Of a stretch of 64,000 nucleotides of DNA, positions 25,575 through 35,038 are shown one piece after another. Position 1 is the first letter of the stretch. Each line of letters starts with the position of its first letter. The DNA is from Mayfieldus sp963841445 (GTDB lineage: Bacteria > Actinomycetota > Thermoleophilia > Solirubrobacterales > 70-9), in assembly GCA_963841445.1 (NCBI GenBank), contig CAWJCP010000002.1:1302001-1366000 (forward strand), in the 5' to 3' direction. The position numbers and the translations under genes are program-made. The notes beneath the pieces are model-generated. The model saw only the letters and a program-made list of their open reading frames with translations. It ran no database searches and was not told the DNA's origin.

Positions 25575-28082
25575 TTGCCGGCCTCGCCCAACCGAATAGG
25601 AACCCAGCGACCCTTGAGCGAGCGAACCGGACACGGCGAGAGCGCCGCGCAGCCCAGCCAGCGGGAGATCGCTGTGCGCGTCGCGACGATGCGCAGCGCC
25701 GTCACGATCATGGTCCTCTGCGCGCTGGGCATGGCGGCCTACGCCTGGGCCCTTCCCGATGACGGCCTGCGCCTCGTCACCTCGACGATCCTGATCCTCA
25801 CCGTCATCGCGGCGCTTGCGATGCGCCGGCTGCCCGCTGAGCGAATGGTCGGGAGCCGCCTGCGGGAGCCATTCCTGGTCGCCTGGAACGCGATCGCGAT
25901 CGGCGCGATCGCGAGCCTCGCGGCGCTCGACGGCGGCACCCAGAGCCCCCTCACCTTCCTGCTCGTGATTCCGGTTCTGTTCACGGCCCTGACGTTCCCG
26001 CTCCGGGTCACGGTGATCGTCGGAACGCTCACGGTCGCAGCCTTCCTGCTGGTCGCGTTCGGCTCCAACGACGACGCCTACTACAGCACCTTCGTCGCAT
26101 TCGGCCTCGTTCTCGCGGCGGGGCTGAGCGCGTTCGAGGCGCGCAACCAGGCTCGCCGCCGCGAGGAGCTGGCCGGAACCGCCGAGGCCTTGCGGGCGAG
26201 CGAGGAGGTCAGCCGGCTGCAGGCGCGCCAGCAGCAGGAGGTTGCGCGCTTCGGACAACGCGCCCTGAGCGGCGAGGACATCGACGAGCTGCTCCGCGAG
26301 GGCTTGCGTGTGCTGCGTCGTGTCCTCGACGTCGACCTCGCCGCCGTGATCAAGGTCGTTCCCGAGGAGCAGGCCCTTATGGTGGTCGCCACCGAGCCCT
26401 CCCGTCCTGAGGTCGAGGAGACGAAGCTCGCCTCGAGCACCGGCTCGCACGCCGGGTACACGCTCGCCACCGGAACCCCCGTGATCGTGAAGGACTGGAG
26501 CTCGGAGACCCGCTTCGAGCAGGGGGAGCAGCTGCACGGGATGACCAGCAGCCTCACGGTGATGATCCGGGCAGCGAACCGCTCCTACGGGGTGCTCGGA
26601 GTCGAGAGCGTCGAGCTGCGCGATTTCGGGACCCAGGACGTCAACTTCCTGCAGGCGATCGCCAACGTGATCGGCAATGCGGTGGAGCGCCGCGAGGAGG
26701 AAGAGCGAACCCGCTACGAGGCCCTGCACGACCCGCTCACCGGGTTGCCCAACCGCAGCCTCTTCCTCGATCGGCTCGGCCTGGCGCTCGCCAACTCCGA
26801 GCGCCGTCAGACCTCGGTCGCGGTGCTGTTCCTCGACCTCGACCAGTTCAAGCTCGTCAACGACAGCCTCGGTCATGCGGCCGGCGACGAGCTGCTCGCC
26901 GCCGTCGCTCCGCGCCTCGAGCAGGGGCTGCGGCCCAGCGACACGATCGCGCGCTTCGGCGGCGACGAGTTCGCGGTCCTCGCCGACGTAAGGACGGAGC
27001 GCGACGCGGTGCGCGTCGCGGAGCGGATCAGGACGGCGCTCGCGCGGCCATTCAAGCTGCGCCAGCGCGAGCACTTCGTAAGCGCCAGCATGGGAATCTC
27101 GCTGGGGCGGGGAGAGAAGGCTCCCGAGGCGATGATCCGCGATGCCGACGCGGCCCTGTACCGGGCCAAGGAGAGGGGCCGGGGAGGCTATGAGATCTTC
27201 GACTCGGCGATGCGTGCCCGCGCGGTCGAGCACATGCGGATCGAGAACGACCTGCGGCGAGCGCTCGACCGCGACGAACTGGAGCTTCACTACCAGCCGA
27301 TCGTGAGCTTGCGCGACGGCTCGATCGTCGCTCTCGAGGCGCTGCTGCGCTGGCGCCATCCCGAGTACGGCCTGACCAGCCCGACCTCGTTCATACCGGT
27401 CGCCGAGGAGTCACAACTGATCGTCCCGGTCGGCCGCTGGGTCGTCGAGGAGGCCTGCAACAACGTCGCCGAATGGCAGGCGATGCAGCCCGACGCCGCC
27501 CCGGTGCGGATCGCGGTCAACATATCCGGCCGTCAGATCGGCGACCCGCAGCTGCTGCCGACCGTCTCCGCCGCGATCGAGGCGAGCGGCATCGACCCGA
27601 CCACCCTGAGCTTCGAGCTCACCGAGTCGGTCCTCTTCGAGGAGTCCGGCGTCTCGGAGCGGGTGATGCGCTCGCTGCGCGGACTCGGGGTGCGGCTGAT
27701 GCTCGACGACTTCGGCAGCGGCTTCTCCTCGCTCGGCTACTTGAAGCGCTTCCCGCTCGACGGGATCAAGCTCGACCGCTCCTTCATCGAGAACGTGGCC
27801 GACGGGCTCACCGACGCGCAGATCGTCAAGGCCGTGGTCGAGATGGCGCGCGCCCTGAGGCTCGAGATCGTCGCCGAGGGAGTCGAGACCGCCGACCAGC
27901 TCGCCTCGGTCCGCAGCCTCGGTTGCCACCATGCCCAGGGCTTCTACTTCATGCCCCCGCTGCCCGCCGAGGAGGTGCCGGGAATCCTCTCCCAGAGTCC
28001 ATGGGAGGAGTTTCTGGTGGCGCCGGTGGAGAAGCAGGCGCTCCGTGTCGAAGCTCAGCCCCGGATCCGCCGGGTCAAGTGA
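25575..28082 (+). CDS. membrane-bound GAF-GGDEF-EAL cyclic di-GMP protein
   Basis: Up to 835 residues. About six membrane helices (40-195) form the sensor, followed by a short coiled coil, a GAF domain (about 215-370), GGDEF (about 380-545) and EAL (about 560-815). GGDEF is intact (RFGGDEFAVL) and has an RPSD inhibitory site five residues upstream. The EAL part keeps EALLRW, NISGRQ, ELTESV, DDFGSGFSSL and VAEGVET, so both cyclase and phosphodiesterase could be active. The start is uncertain: TTG at 25575 or TTG at 25614. It is probably transcribed separately from the upstream operon. Confidence 0.9.
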   Translation: MPASPNRIGTQRPLSERTGHGESAAQPSQREIAVRVATMRSAVTIMVLCALGMAAYAWALPDDGLRLVTSTILILTVIAALAMRRLPAERMVGSRLREPFLVAWNAIAIGAIASLAALDGGTQSPLTFLLVIPVLFTALTFPLRVTVIVGTLTVAAFLLVAFGSNDDAYYSTFVAFGLVLAAGLSAFEARNQARRREELAGTAEALRASEEVSRLQARQQQEVARFGQRALSGEDIDELLREGLRVLRRVLDVDLAAVIKVVPEEQALMVVATEPSRPEVEETKLASSTGSHAGYTLATGTPVIVKDWSSETRFEQGEQLHGMTSSLTVMIRAANRSYGVLGVESVELRDFGTQDVNFLQAIANVIGNAVERREEEERTRYEALHDPLTGLPNRSLFLDRLGLALANSERRQTSVAVLFLDLDQFKLVNDSLGHAAGDELLAAVAPRLEQGLRPSDTIARFGGDEFAVLADVRTERDAVRVAERIRTALARPFKLRQREHFVSASMGISLGRGEKAPEAMIRDADAALYRAKERGRGGYEIFDSAMRARAVEHMRIENDLRRALDRDELELHYQPIVSLRDGSIVALEALLRWRHPEYGLTSPTSFIPVAEESQLIVPVGRWVVEEACNNVAEWQAMQPDAAPVRIAVNISGRQIGDPQLLPTVSAAIEASGIDPTTLSFELTESVLFEESGVSERVMRSLRGLGVRLMLDDFGSGFSSLGYLKRFPLDGIKLDRSFIENVADGLTDAQIVKAVVEMARALRLEIVAEGVETADQLASVRSLGCHHAQGFYFMPPLPAEEVPGILSQSPWEEFLVAPVEKQALRVEAQPRIRRVK

Positions 28083-28085
28083 GGC

Positions 28086-29294
28086 TCAGGCGGGAAGCCG
28101 GCACTTGACCTGGTAGACCGAGGTGAAGCGGGTCAAGAAGCCGTTTCGCGCCGCGCGCAGGTAGAGGCGCCAGACGCGCAGCCGCTCGGGGCCAGCGAGC
28201 TGCTCGGCGCGGCCGAGGTTCGCATCGAGGCGCTCGATCCACTCCGAGAGGGTTCGCGCGTAGTCCTCGCGAAAGCCCTCGGCGTGCTCGATCTCGAAGC
28301 CGGCCCGCTCGAGCGCGAGCTGCACCCGCGAGAGGTGCAGGGTCTCACCGTCGGGAAACACGTAGCGATCCGAGAACTGCCCCGGCGGCGGGCCCCCGTG
28401 GGCCAGCTTCGAGATCCCGTGGTTGAGCAGCCGCCCCCCCGGGCGCAGCAGATCGGCCAGCCGGCGCGCATAGAGGTCGATCCGCTCATCGCCGACGTGC
28501 TCGACCATGCCGATGCTTGCGATGCGGTCGAAGCGCTCGCCGGTCAGCTCGCGGTAGTCCATGACCCGAAACTCGACCCGCTCCGCGACCCCCGCTTCGG
28601 CGGCGCGCTCGCGGGCGAGTTGCGCCTGGGGCTCGGAGAGGGTGATCCCTAGCACCCGCGCCCCATAGAGCTTCGCCGCATGGATCGCGAAGCTCCCCCA
28701 CCCCGAGCCGACGTCGAGGACGCGGTCGTCGTCGGCGAGCTCGAGCTTGCGGCAGACGAGGTCGAGCTTCTCCTCCTGGGCCTGCTCGAGGGTGTTGGCA
28801 CCGCGCGAGAAGATCGCGCAGCTGTAGGTCATCGAGCGGTCCAGGAAGATCGCGAAGAACTCGTTCGAGACGTCGTAGTGATGGCGCACCGCGCGCGCGT
28901 CGCGCTCCTTCGAATGCAGCCGCCCATGCGGAGAGAGCTCGGCGACCGGCGCCCGCGGCGGCACCGTGAGCCCGGACCCGCGGGCCGCCGCCAGCATCAG
29001 GCGAGCTTGGGCATTGCGGTCGACCTTGGGCGGGTCCCAGCCGGTTACGACAGCCAGCGCAGCGTCCAGGTCGTCAGGCAGAAGGTGGCCGCGCACGTAG
29101 GCCCTGCCGATCCCGAGTTGCCCCGGAGCACGCAGCAGCGACGCGATCGCCTTCGGAGAGCGAACCGAGAAGACGGGCCCGCCGCCGTTGGTCGACGCGA
29201 TCCTGGTTCCGTCCCAGAACTCGACCGTGAACGGCCGCTCCGGGAAGGTGCGCTCGATCTCACGGCGCAGCGGCTCGGTGCTCGCGAATGGCAT
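28086..29294 (-). CDS. cyclopropane-fatty-acyl-phospholipid synthase family methyltransferase
   Basis: 402 residues. The N-terminal 120 residues resemble the CFA synthase lid (FSVRSPKAIASLLRAPGQLGIGRAYVRGHL). The catalytic domain starts VRHHYDVSNEFFAIFLDRSMTYSCAIF, then SAM-binding LDVGSGWGSFAIHAA and the MVEHVGDE region. It methylates the double bond of membrane acyl chains with S-adenosylmethionine. A TAGGCT hexamer ends 8 nt before the ATG. It is divergent from a fatty-acid desaturase that could make its substrate. Confidence 0.9.
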   Translation of the reverse strand: MPFASTEPLRREIERTFPERPFTVEFWDGTRIASTNGGGPVFSVRSPKAIASLLRAPGQLGIGRAYVRGHLLPDDLDAALAVVTGWDPPKVDRNAQARLMLAAARGSGLTVPPRAPVAELSPHGRLHSKERDARAVRHHYDVSNEFFAIFLDRSMTYSCAIFSRGANTLEQAQEEKLDLVCRKLELADDDRVLDVGSGWGSFAIHAAKLYGARVLGITLSEPQAQLARERAAEAGVAERVEFRVMDYRELTGERFDRIASIGMVEHVGDERIDLYARRLADLLRPGGRLLNHGISKLAHGGPPPGQFSDRYVFPDGETLHLSRVQLALERAGFEIEHAEGFREDYARTLSEWIERLDANLGRAEQLAGPERLRVWRLYLRAARNGFLTRFTSVYQVKCRLPA

Positions 29295-29395
29295 CGGTCC
29301 CGAGCCTACTGCGGTCGTGGGTGCTACGGTCCCCTCAGGACTCGAGCCGTGGACCGGCACGTGACCGGGACCGGCTTCGGGGACAGGAAACGCGA

Positions 29396-30358
29396 GTGAC
29401 GACAGCAACACAACGCCAGGACCCGCAGCGAGTCCGTGCACGTCCAGTGGCTGCCGACGTCGAGCCGGTCGAGCACGAGACCACCGATCGGATCATCACC
29501 GGGCTGCTCACCGTGGTCCCCTTCGCGATGCTCTTCCTCGCCGCCTGGCAGACCTGGAACGAGGCGCTGCGACCCAGCGACCTGATCATCTTCGCGGTCC
29601 TCTACCTGCTCACCGGCTTCGGGATCACGGTCGGCTTTCACCGCCTCTTCACCCACCGCAGCTTCGCCACCCATCCCTGGCTGCGCGGCGTCTTCGCCGC
29701 GCTCGGATCGGCGGCAATCGAGGGACCGGTGATCTCCTGGGTCGCCGACCATCGCAAGCACCACGCCTGCTCGGACCGCGAGGGCGACCCGCACAGCCCG
29801 CACGTCGGGCACGGCCATGGCTGGAAGGGGGCGCTGAGGGGCTTCTTCCATGCCCACCTCGGATGGATCTTCATTCACACCGAGCGCGGCAACAAGAAGC
29901 GCTTCGCACCCGATCTGATCGCCGACCCGGTGGTCTCCTTCGTCAACCGCACCTTCCTGCTCTGGGCGATCCTCGGCCTCGCCATCCCATTCGGCCTCGG
30001 CGTCGCGATCGGCGGCGACCTCGGCGCGGGGCTGACCGGGCTGCTCTGGGGCGGCGCAGTGCGGGTCTTCATGCTCCACCACGTCACCTACAGCATCAAC
30101 TCGCTCTGCCACATGTTCGGGCGCCAGCCATTCCAGACCAAGGACGAGTCCCGCAACCTCGCCTGGCTCGCATTGCCGACCATGGGCGAGGCCTGGCACA
30201 ACAACCACCACGCCTTCCCGACCTCCGCCGTCCACGGCCTGGGACGCTGGCAGCCCGATCCATCGGGGCTGCTGATCGCGGGTCTCGAAAAGCTGGGGCT
30301 GGCCTGGGACGTGGTCAGAATCGCCCCCGAGCGCCAAGCCGCCAAGTCGTTGGCCTAG
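29396..30358 (+). CDS. acyl-CoA delta-9 desaturase
   Basis: About 320 residues. The three histidine boxes of membrane diiron desaturases are present: HRLFTH, HRKHH (followed by ACSDREGDPHSPH) and HNNHH. Four membrane helices bracket them. It introduces a cis double bond into saturated acyl-CoA using O2 and ferredoxin or cytochrome. The GTG at 29396 (TTATQRQDPQ) is chosen with AGGAAA upstream; the frame is open to 29288. Its position next to the cyclopropane synthase suggests joint tuning of membrane fluidity. Confidence 0.9.
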   Translation: MTTATQRQDPQRVRARPVAADVEPVEHETTDRIITGLLTVVPFAMLFLAAWQTWNEALRPSDLIIFAVLYLLTGFGITVGFHRLFTHRSFATHPWLRGVFAALGSAAIEGPVISWVADHRKHHACSDREGDPHSPHVGHGHGWKGALRGFFHAHLGWIFIHTERGNKKRFAPDLIADPVVSFVNRTFLLWAILGLAIPFGLGVAIGGDLGAGLTGLLWGGAVRVFMLHHVTYSINSLCHMFGRQPFQTKDESRNLAWLALPTMGEAWHNNHHAFPTSAVHGLGRWQPDPSGLLIAGLEKLGLAWDVVRIAPERQAAKSLA

Positions 30359-30372
30359 GTAACCCCCGCAAC

Positions 30373-31434
30373 GTGGCCGACTTCCTGGTCAAGCGCGACG
30401 ATCTGCGCGAGTGCCGGATCGCCGAGTCGCAACCCCCGGAGCTCGCGGACGGTCAGGCGCTGCTGCGCATCGACCGCTTCGGGATGACGGCCAACAACGT
30501 CACCTACGCAGTGATGGGCGACGCGATGTCCTACTGGGACTTCTTTCCGGCTGAGAAAGGTTGGGGGCGGGTGCCGATGTGGGGCTTCGCGGAGGTCGAG
30601 AGCTCAGAGGCGGAGGGAGTCGAGCCCGGCACCCGGGTCTATGGATATCTGCCGCCCTCCTCCCATCTCGCCGTCACGCCCGGCGACCCGGACGGGCGCG
30701 GGTTCGTCGACGCGTCGCCGCATCGCGCGGCTCTTCCTTCCGCCTACCACCGCTACTCCGACAGCCGGCGCGACCCCTTCTACACGGCCGAGAGCGAGGA
30801 GATCCAGATGCTGTTGCGGCCGCTCTTCTTCACCTCCTTTCTGATCGACGACCAGCTGGCCGACGACGGCCTCGTCGACCGCGGCCCGATCGTGATCTCG
30901 AGCGCCTCGAGCAAGACCGCGATCGCTGCCGCCTTCCTGCTCGCCAAGCACGGCGGGGTGGAGCTGATCGGGCTCACCTCGCGGGGCAGTGTTCCATTCG
31001 TGGAGGGCCTCGGCATATTCGAACGGGTCCTCGCCTACGACGCGATCGGCTCGCTGGCGCAGGGCCCGGCGACCTATGTCGACTTCGCCGGGGCCGCCGA
31101 AGCCCGGCAGGCGGTCCACGAGCACTACCGCGACCAGCTCGCCCACAGCATGGCTGTCGGCGTCACCCACTGGGAGCAGCTGGGCGGCGGCGAGCTCCCC
31201 GGGCCCTCTCCCACCCTCTTCTTCGCACCCGACAGGGTCGTGAAGCGCTCTGACGACTGGGGGCCCGACGGCCTCGAAAGGCGCGTCGCCGATGCCTGGC
31301 AGCCGTTCTGCGAGTGGATAGGCGGCTGGCTCGAGGTCGAGTCCGGGCACGGCTTCGAAGCCGTGAAGAGCGCTTACATGGACGTGCTCGAGGGCCGAAT
31401 CGACCCGAAGACGGCTCGAGTCATCACGCTCTGA
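30373..31434 (+). CDS. DUF2855 family protein (MDR-like fold)
   Basis: 353 residues from a GTG at 30373, 14 bp after the desaturase stop. The sequence follows the DUF2855 pattern: RIDRFGMTANNVTYAVMGD, WDFFPAEKGWGRVPMWGFAEV, GYLPPSSHL and IDDQLADDG, which resembles a zinc-independent medium-chain reductase, with VISSASSKTAIAAAFLLA in place of the Rossmann glycine motif. A ligand or cofactor is likely but unproven. It is probably co-transcribed with the desaturase and may act on lipids. Confidence 0.78.
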   Translation: MADFLVKRDDLRECRIAESQPPELADGQALLRIDRFGMTANNVTYAVMGDAMSYWDFFPAEKGWGRVPMWGFAEVESSEAEGVEPGTRVYGYLPPSSHLAVTPGDPDGRGFVDASPHRAALPSAYHRYSDSRRDPFYTAESEEIQMLLRPLFFTSFLIDDQLADDGLVDRGPIVISSASSKTAIAAAFLLAKHGGVELIGLTSRGSVPFVEGLGIFERVLAYDAIGSLAQGPATYVDFAGAAEARQAVHEHYRDQLAHSMAVGVTHWEQLGGGELPGPSPTLFFAPDRVVKRSDDWGPDGLERRVADAWQPFCEWIGGWLEVESGHGFEAVKSAYMDVLEGRIDPKTARVITL

Positions 31435-31504
31435 GCATCGGGGGGCCCGCGCACAGGGATCGGGTTGATTTCGCCTGGGTGGTCCCGACGCCTAGGATCG
31501 CCCG

Positions 31505-33328
31505 ATGCCCCGCCGCGAAGACCTTCGCAACATCGCCATAGTCGCCCACGTCGATCACGGCAAGACGACGTTGGTCGACGCGATGCTGTGGCAGTCCGGT
31601 GCCTTCCGGGAGGGCCAGGAGGTCGCCGAGCGGGTCATGGACTCGATGGACCTGGAGCGCGAGAAGGGGATCACGATCCTCGCCAAGAACACGGCAGTCC
31701 CCCACCGCGGCGTGAAGCTCAACATCATCGACACGCCGGGCCACGCGGACTTCGGCGGCGAGGTCGAGCGGGGCCTGACCATGGTCGACGGCGTGCTGCT
31801 GCTGGTCGACGCGTCCGAGGGCCCGCTTCCCCAGACCCGCTTCGTCCTGCGCAAGGCGCTGGAGGCGAAGCTGCCGGTGATCCTGGTCGTCAACAAGGTC
31901 GACCGCCCCGACGCGCGGATCGCCGCGGTGGTGGACGAGGTGTACGAGCTCTTCCTCGACCTCGACGCCGATTCGGAGCAGATCGAGTTTCCGATCGTCT
32001 ACGCGAATGCCCGCGCCGGCTGGGCTTCGCTCACCGAGGGCAGCGAGGGCAGCGACCTGTCGCCGCTAATGGACCTGATTCTGGACAGAATTCCCGCCCC
32101 CGAATACGAGCAGGGGCATCCTCTGCAGGCCCACGTGACCAACCTCGATGCCTCCCCCTATCTCGGTCGACTTGCGCTTTGCCGGGTGCACAACGGAATG
32201 ATCCGTGCCGGCGCCCGGGTCGCCTGGTGCCGCACCGACGGCTCGATCGAGCCGGCCGTGGTGAACGAGCTCCACGTCACAGAGGCGCTCGACCGGGTGG
32301 CGGCCGAGGAAGCCGGGCCGGGCGAGATCATCGCCGTCGCCGGGCTGCCGGACGTGACCATCGGCGAGACCCTCGCCGACCTCGAGGATCCCCGCCCCCT
32401 GCCGGTGATCACGGTGGATGAGCCGTCGCTCTCGATCACCCTCGGCATCAACACCTCGCCGCTTGCCGGGCAGGACGGAGACAAGCTGACAGCGCGCCAG
32501 ATCCGCGCTCGCCTCGACGCCGAGCTGGTCGGAAACGTCTCGATCCGCGTTATCGACATCGGGCGGCCCGACGCCTGGGAGGTGCAGGGGCGCGGCGAGC
32601 TGCAGCTGGTCGTGCTGCTCGAGCTGATGCGCCGCGAGGGCTTTGAGCTGACCGCCGGCCAGCCGAGGGTCCTTACCCGCGAAGTGGACGGCCGGCTCTG
32701 CGAGCCAGTCGAGCGGCTGGCCATCGACGTGCCGGAGGAGTACGTCGGCGTCGTCACCCAGCTGCTCGCCCTGCGCAAGGGACGGCTGGAGCAGATGGTC
32801 AATCACTCGACCGGCTGGGTCCGGATCGAGTATCTGGTTCCCGCCCGGGGGTTGATCGGCTTTCGCACCGAGTTCCTCACCGAGACCCGAGGCACCGGCC
32901 TCATGCACCACGTCTTCGAGGGTTGGGAGCCCTGGGCAGGCGAGCTGCGCACCCGCCCCACCGGCGCCCTGGTCGCCGACCGCCGGGGCTCCAGCGCAAG
33001 CTTCGCGCTCTTCGGCCTGCAGGAGCGCGGCACGCTCTTCGTCGGGCCGGGCGAGGATGTCTACGAGGGGATGATCGTCGGCGAGAACTCGCGTGCCAAC
33101 GACCTCGACGTCAACGCGATCAAGGAGAAGCACCAGACCAACGTGCGCGCGGCCAGCGCCGACCTGCTGGTGCGCCTGGTTCCCGCGAAGCGACTCTCGC
33201 TCGACCAGGCGCTCGAGTTCCTGCGTGAGGACGAGTGCGTGGAGATCACGCCGCGGTCGGTGCGGCTGCGCAAGGCCGAGCTCGACGCCACGGCGCGCTT
33301 GAAGGCGGCGCGAAGGGCGAAGAGCTGA
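31505..33328 (+). CDS. typA: translational GTPase TypA/BipA
   Basis: 607 residues, full length. The G motifs are all present: AHVDHGKTTL (G1), REKGITI (G2), DTPGHADF (G3), NKVDRPDA (G4) and a G5 region. The EF-G-like domains and the BipA-specific C-terminal domain (GSSASFALFGLQERGTLFVGPGEDVYEGMIVGE) follow. It binds ribosomes and helps large-subunit assembly under stress. A TAGGAT hexamer (31493-31498) ends 6 nt before the ATG and there is no Shine-Dalgarno, so it is probably leaderless. Confidence 0.95.
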   Translation: MPRREDLRNIAIVAHVDHGKTTLVDAMLWQSGAFREGQEVAERVMDSMDLEREKGITILAKNTAVPHRGVKLNIIDTPGHADFGGEVERGLTMVDGVLLLVDASEGPLPQTRFVLRKALEAKLPVILVVNKVDRPDARIAAVVDEVYELFLDLDADSEQIEFPIVYANARAGWASLTEGSEGSDLSPLMDLILDRIPAPEYEQGHPLQAHVTNLDASPYLGRLALCRVHNGMIRAGARVAWCRTDGSIEPAVVNELHVTEALDRVAAEEAGPGEIIAVAGLPDVTIGETLADLEDPRPLPVITVDEPSLSITLGINTSPLAGQDGDKLTARQIRARLDAELVGNVSIRVIDIGRPDAWEVQGRGELQLVVLLELMRREGFELTAGQPRVLTREVDGRLCEPVERLAIDVPEEYVGVVTQLLALRKGRLEQMVNHSTGWVRIEYLVPARGLIGFRTEFLTETRGTGLMHHVFEGWEPWAGELRTRPTGALVADRRGSSASFALFGLQERGTLFVGPGEDVYEGMIVGENSRANDLDVNAIKEKHQTNVRAASADLLVRLVPAKRLSLDQALEFLREDECVEITPRSVRLRKAELDATARLKAARRAKS

Positions 33329-33329
33329 C

Positions 33330-34217
33330 GTGCAGCTCACCGAACGAGTTCGGAACTGGCGCACGCAAGGCACCGGCGAGAGCTTTCGCGAGCGTCGGAT
33401 TCACGTCTTCTCCCGCGACGGCAGCGACCCGGCTCTGCTGCTCCTGCATGGCTTTCCCTCCAGCTCCTTCGACTGGCGTGCCCTGCTCGACGAGGTCGGC
33501 GACCGGGCCGTCCTTGCTTTTGACTTCCTCGGCTTCGGCCTCTCGGAGAAGCCGCGCGACCACCTCTACAGCCTCGGCTGGCAGGCGGACCTCGCCGAGG
33601 AGCTCGTCCGTCGCCGCCTCGCGGGACGCCCGGTCTTCCTGGTCGCCCACGACATGGGCACCTCGGTGGCGACCGAGCTCCTTGCGCGTGATCTGGAATG
33701 GCGCCTGGACATGGAGCTCGCCGCCGTGCTGCTGTTCAACGGCAGCATCGTCCTCGATCGCGCCAGCCTCAGCCCCGCCCAGCGCCTGCTGCGCAGCCCG
33801 CTCGGCCCGCTCGTCGCACGGCTGAGCAGCGAGCGATTCTTTCGCCGCGAGTTCGGTCGCCTCTTCTCCACCACGCATCCGCTCAGCGACGAAGAGGCGA
33901 GCGACCAGTGGTCGTTGCTCTGCCACGACGGCGGTCGGAGCCTCGGGCACAAGCTGATCCACTACCTCGAGGAGCGCGAGCGCTGCGCCGGACGCTGGCA
34001 CGGCGCCGTGCGGGACTGGAACGGCAGTCTCAGCTTCGCCTGGGGAACCCGGGACCCGGTGGCGACCGTCGCCGTACTCGACGCTCTGCTCGAGCTGCGG
34101 CCGAAGGCGCCAGTCGCGCGGCTCGAAGAGCTCGGGCATTACCCCCAGATCGAGGATCCGGGTGCAATCGCGGCGGCGATTCGCCGAGCCGTCGAGCGCA
34201 CCGCACCGCGAACCTAG
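33330..34217 (+). CDS. alpha/beta hydrolase with aspartate nucleophile
   Basis: 295 residues from a GTG one base after typA. The oxyanion segment LLLLHGFPSSSFDW and FDFLGFGLSEKP are of the haloalkane dehalogenase/epoxide hydrolase branch. The nucleophile elbow is VAHDMGTSVA, so the nucleophile is aspartate, as in those enzymes. The acid and the final histidine (ELGHYPQIEDP) are also present. It could hydrolyse epoxides or haloalkanes; the actual substrate is unknown. It probably shares the typA transcript. Confidence 0.82.
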   Translation: MQLTERVRNWRTQGTGESFRERRIHVFSRDGSDPALLLLHGFPSSSFDWRALLDEVGDRAVLAFDFLGFGLSEKPRDHLYSLGWQADLAEELVRRRLAGRPVFLVAHDMGTSVATELLARDLEWRLDMELAAVLLFNGSIVLDRASLSPAQRLLRSPLGPLVARLSSERFFRREFGRLFSTTHPLSDEEASDQWSLLCHDGGRSLGHKLIHYLEERERCAGRWHGAVRDWNGSLSFAWGTRDPVATVAVLDALLELRPKAPVARLEELGHYPQIEDPGAIAAAIRRAVERTAPRT

Positions 34218-34315
34218 GCGCTTCGCGGCGATGGTCGCCGAAGGCCATCCGCAGCCGATGGCCGCTGTGGTTGACGCCCTGCTCGCCGAGGCTCAGCGCC
34301 GTGGCGAGCCGCGCC

Positions 34316-35035
34316 TCAGCGCCGGTTTCGCAGCAGCCCACCGAGCCCGCTGGCGAGCACGCCGATGACCGCAGTGAAGACGATCAAGGTCGGGGCGAAG
34401 CTCGGTAGCTTGACCGTCGCATCGGTGCCGGCGACCGCATGGGCGATCAGCAGCGAGATCCCATAGAGGGTGCCTCCGACGAGACCCCGCAGGGCGCCTT
34501 GGCGGCCGTCGGGATGCTCGAGCCCCGCCAGCAGCGCCCCGATCAGCGCCAGCAGCCCGACGATCCAGTAAAGGGCAGCCGAGATCCCCAGAACGACGCC
34601 GGCGACGGCGCCGAAAAGCACCGGCCCCACGACGGCGGTGATGAGCTGCACCGCCGGCGGCCGTTCTGCGAACAGGGGCACGCTCGAAAAAAGCGAAGCG
34701 CGCTTCGTCGCCTCTTCGGGCTGTTCGGCGCCTTCGACGGATGCCGCAATCGCGTCGCGGAGGCGGTCGAGCGCCAGCACGAGCTGGTCGCTTCGCAGCG
34801 GGTGGGCGTCGCTGTCGGCGCCGACGATCACCAGGTCCGTTGCTCCCCCGGAGCCATGGAGCGTCACTTCGATCCTCGGCGCGGCTGCTTCCGGGCTCGA
34901 CCGAGGGTAGGCGACGATGCGGCGCTCTTCGACGGTCTCGATGCGCCATCCCAGGCCGTCGATTGCCTGCGCGCAGGTCTCAAGCGCCACCGACGGCGCC
35001 AGATCGGTATCGAATTCGCCGCTCAGCCTGGTCAC
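34316..35035 (-). CDS. membrane protein of unknown function with soluble N-terminal domain
   Basis: 239 residues. The first 115 residues look like a soluble alpha/beta domain (VALETCAQAIDGLGWRIETVEE, then alternating strands), followed by about four membrane helices (130-150, 152-170, 185-205, 215-235). No known motif. It starts 3 bp after the stop of the upstream dehydrogenase gene on the same strand, so the two are likely one operon. Confidence 0.6.
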   Translation of the reverse strand: MTRLSGEFDTDLAPSVALETCAQAIDGLGWRIETVEERRIVAYPRSSPEAAAPRIEVTLHGSGGATDLVIVGADSDAHPLRSDQLVLALDRLRDAIAASVEGAEQPEEATKRASLFSSVPLFAERPPAVQLITAVVGPVLFGAVAGVVLGISAALYWIVGLLALIGALLAGLEHPDGRQGALRGLVGGTLYGISLLIAHAVAGTDATVKLPSFAPTLIVFTAVIGVLASGLGGLLRNRR

Positions 35036-35038
35036 GGC

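Noticed and set aside
24939..27359. 806-codon open frame on the minus strand
   Set aside because: It lies opposite the hydrolase and GGDEF-EAL genes, is rich in Arg, Gly and His, and has no domain. Long antisense frames are common at this GC content.
34231..34368. 45-codon plus-strand frame after the dehalogenase-like gene
   Set aside because: Plausible composition, but no ribosome binding site and it overlaps the 3' end of the opposite gene. Not supported enough to list.
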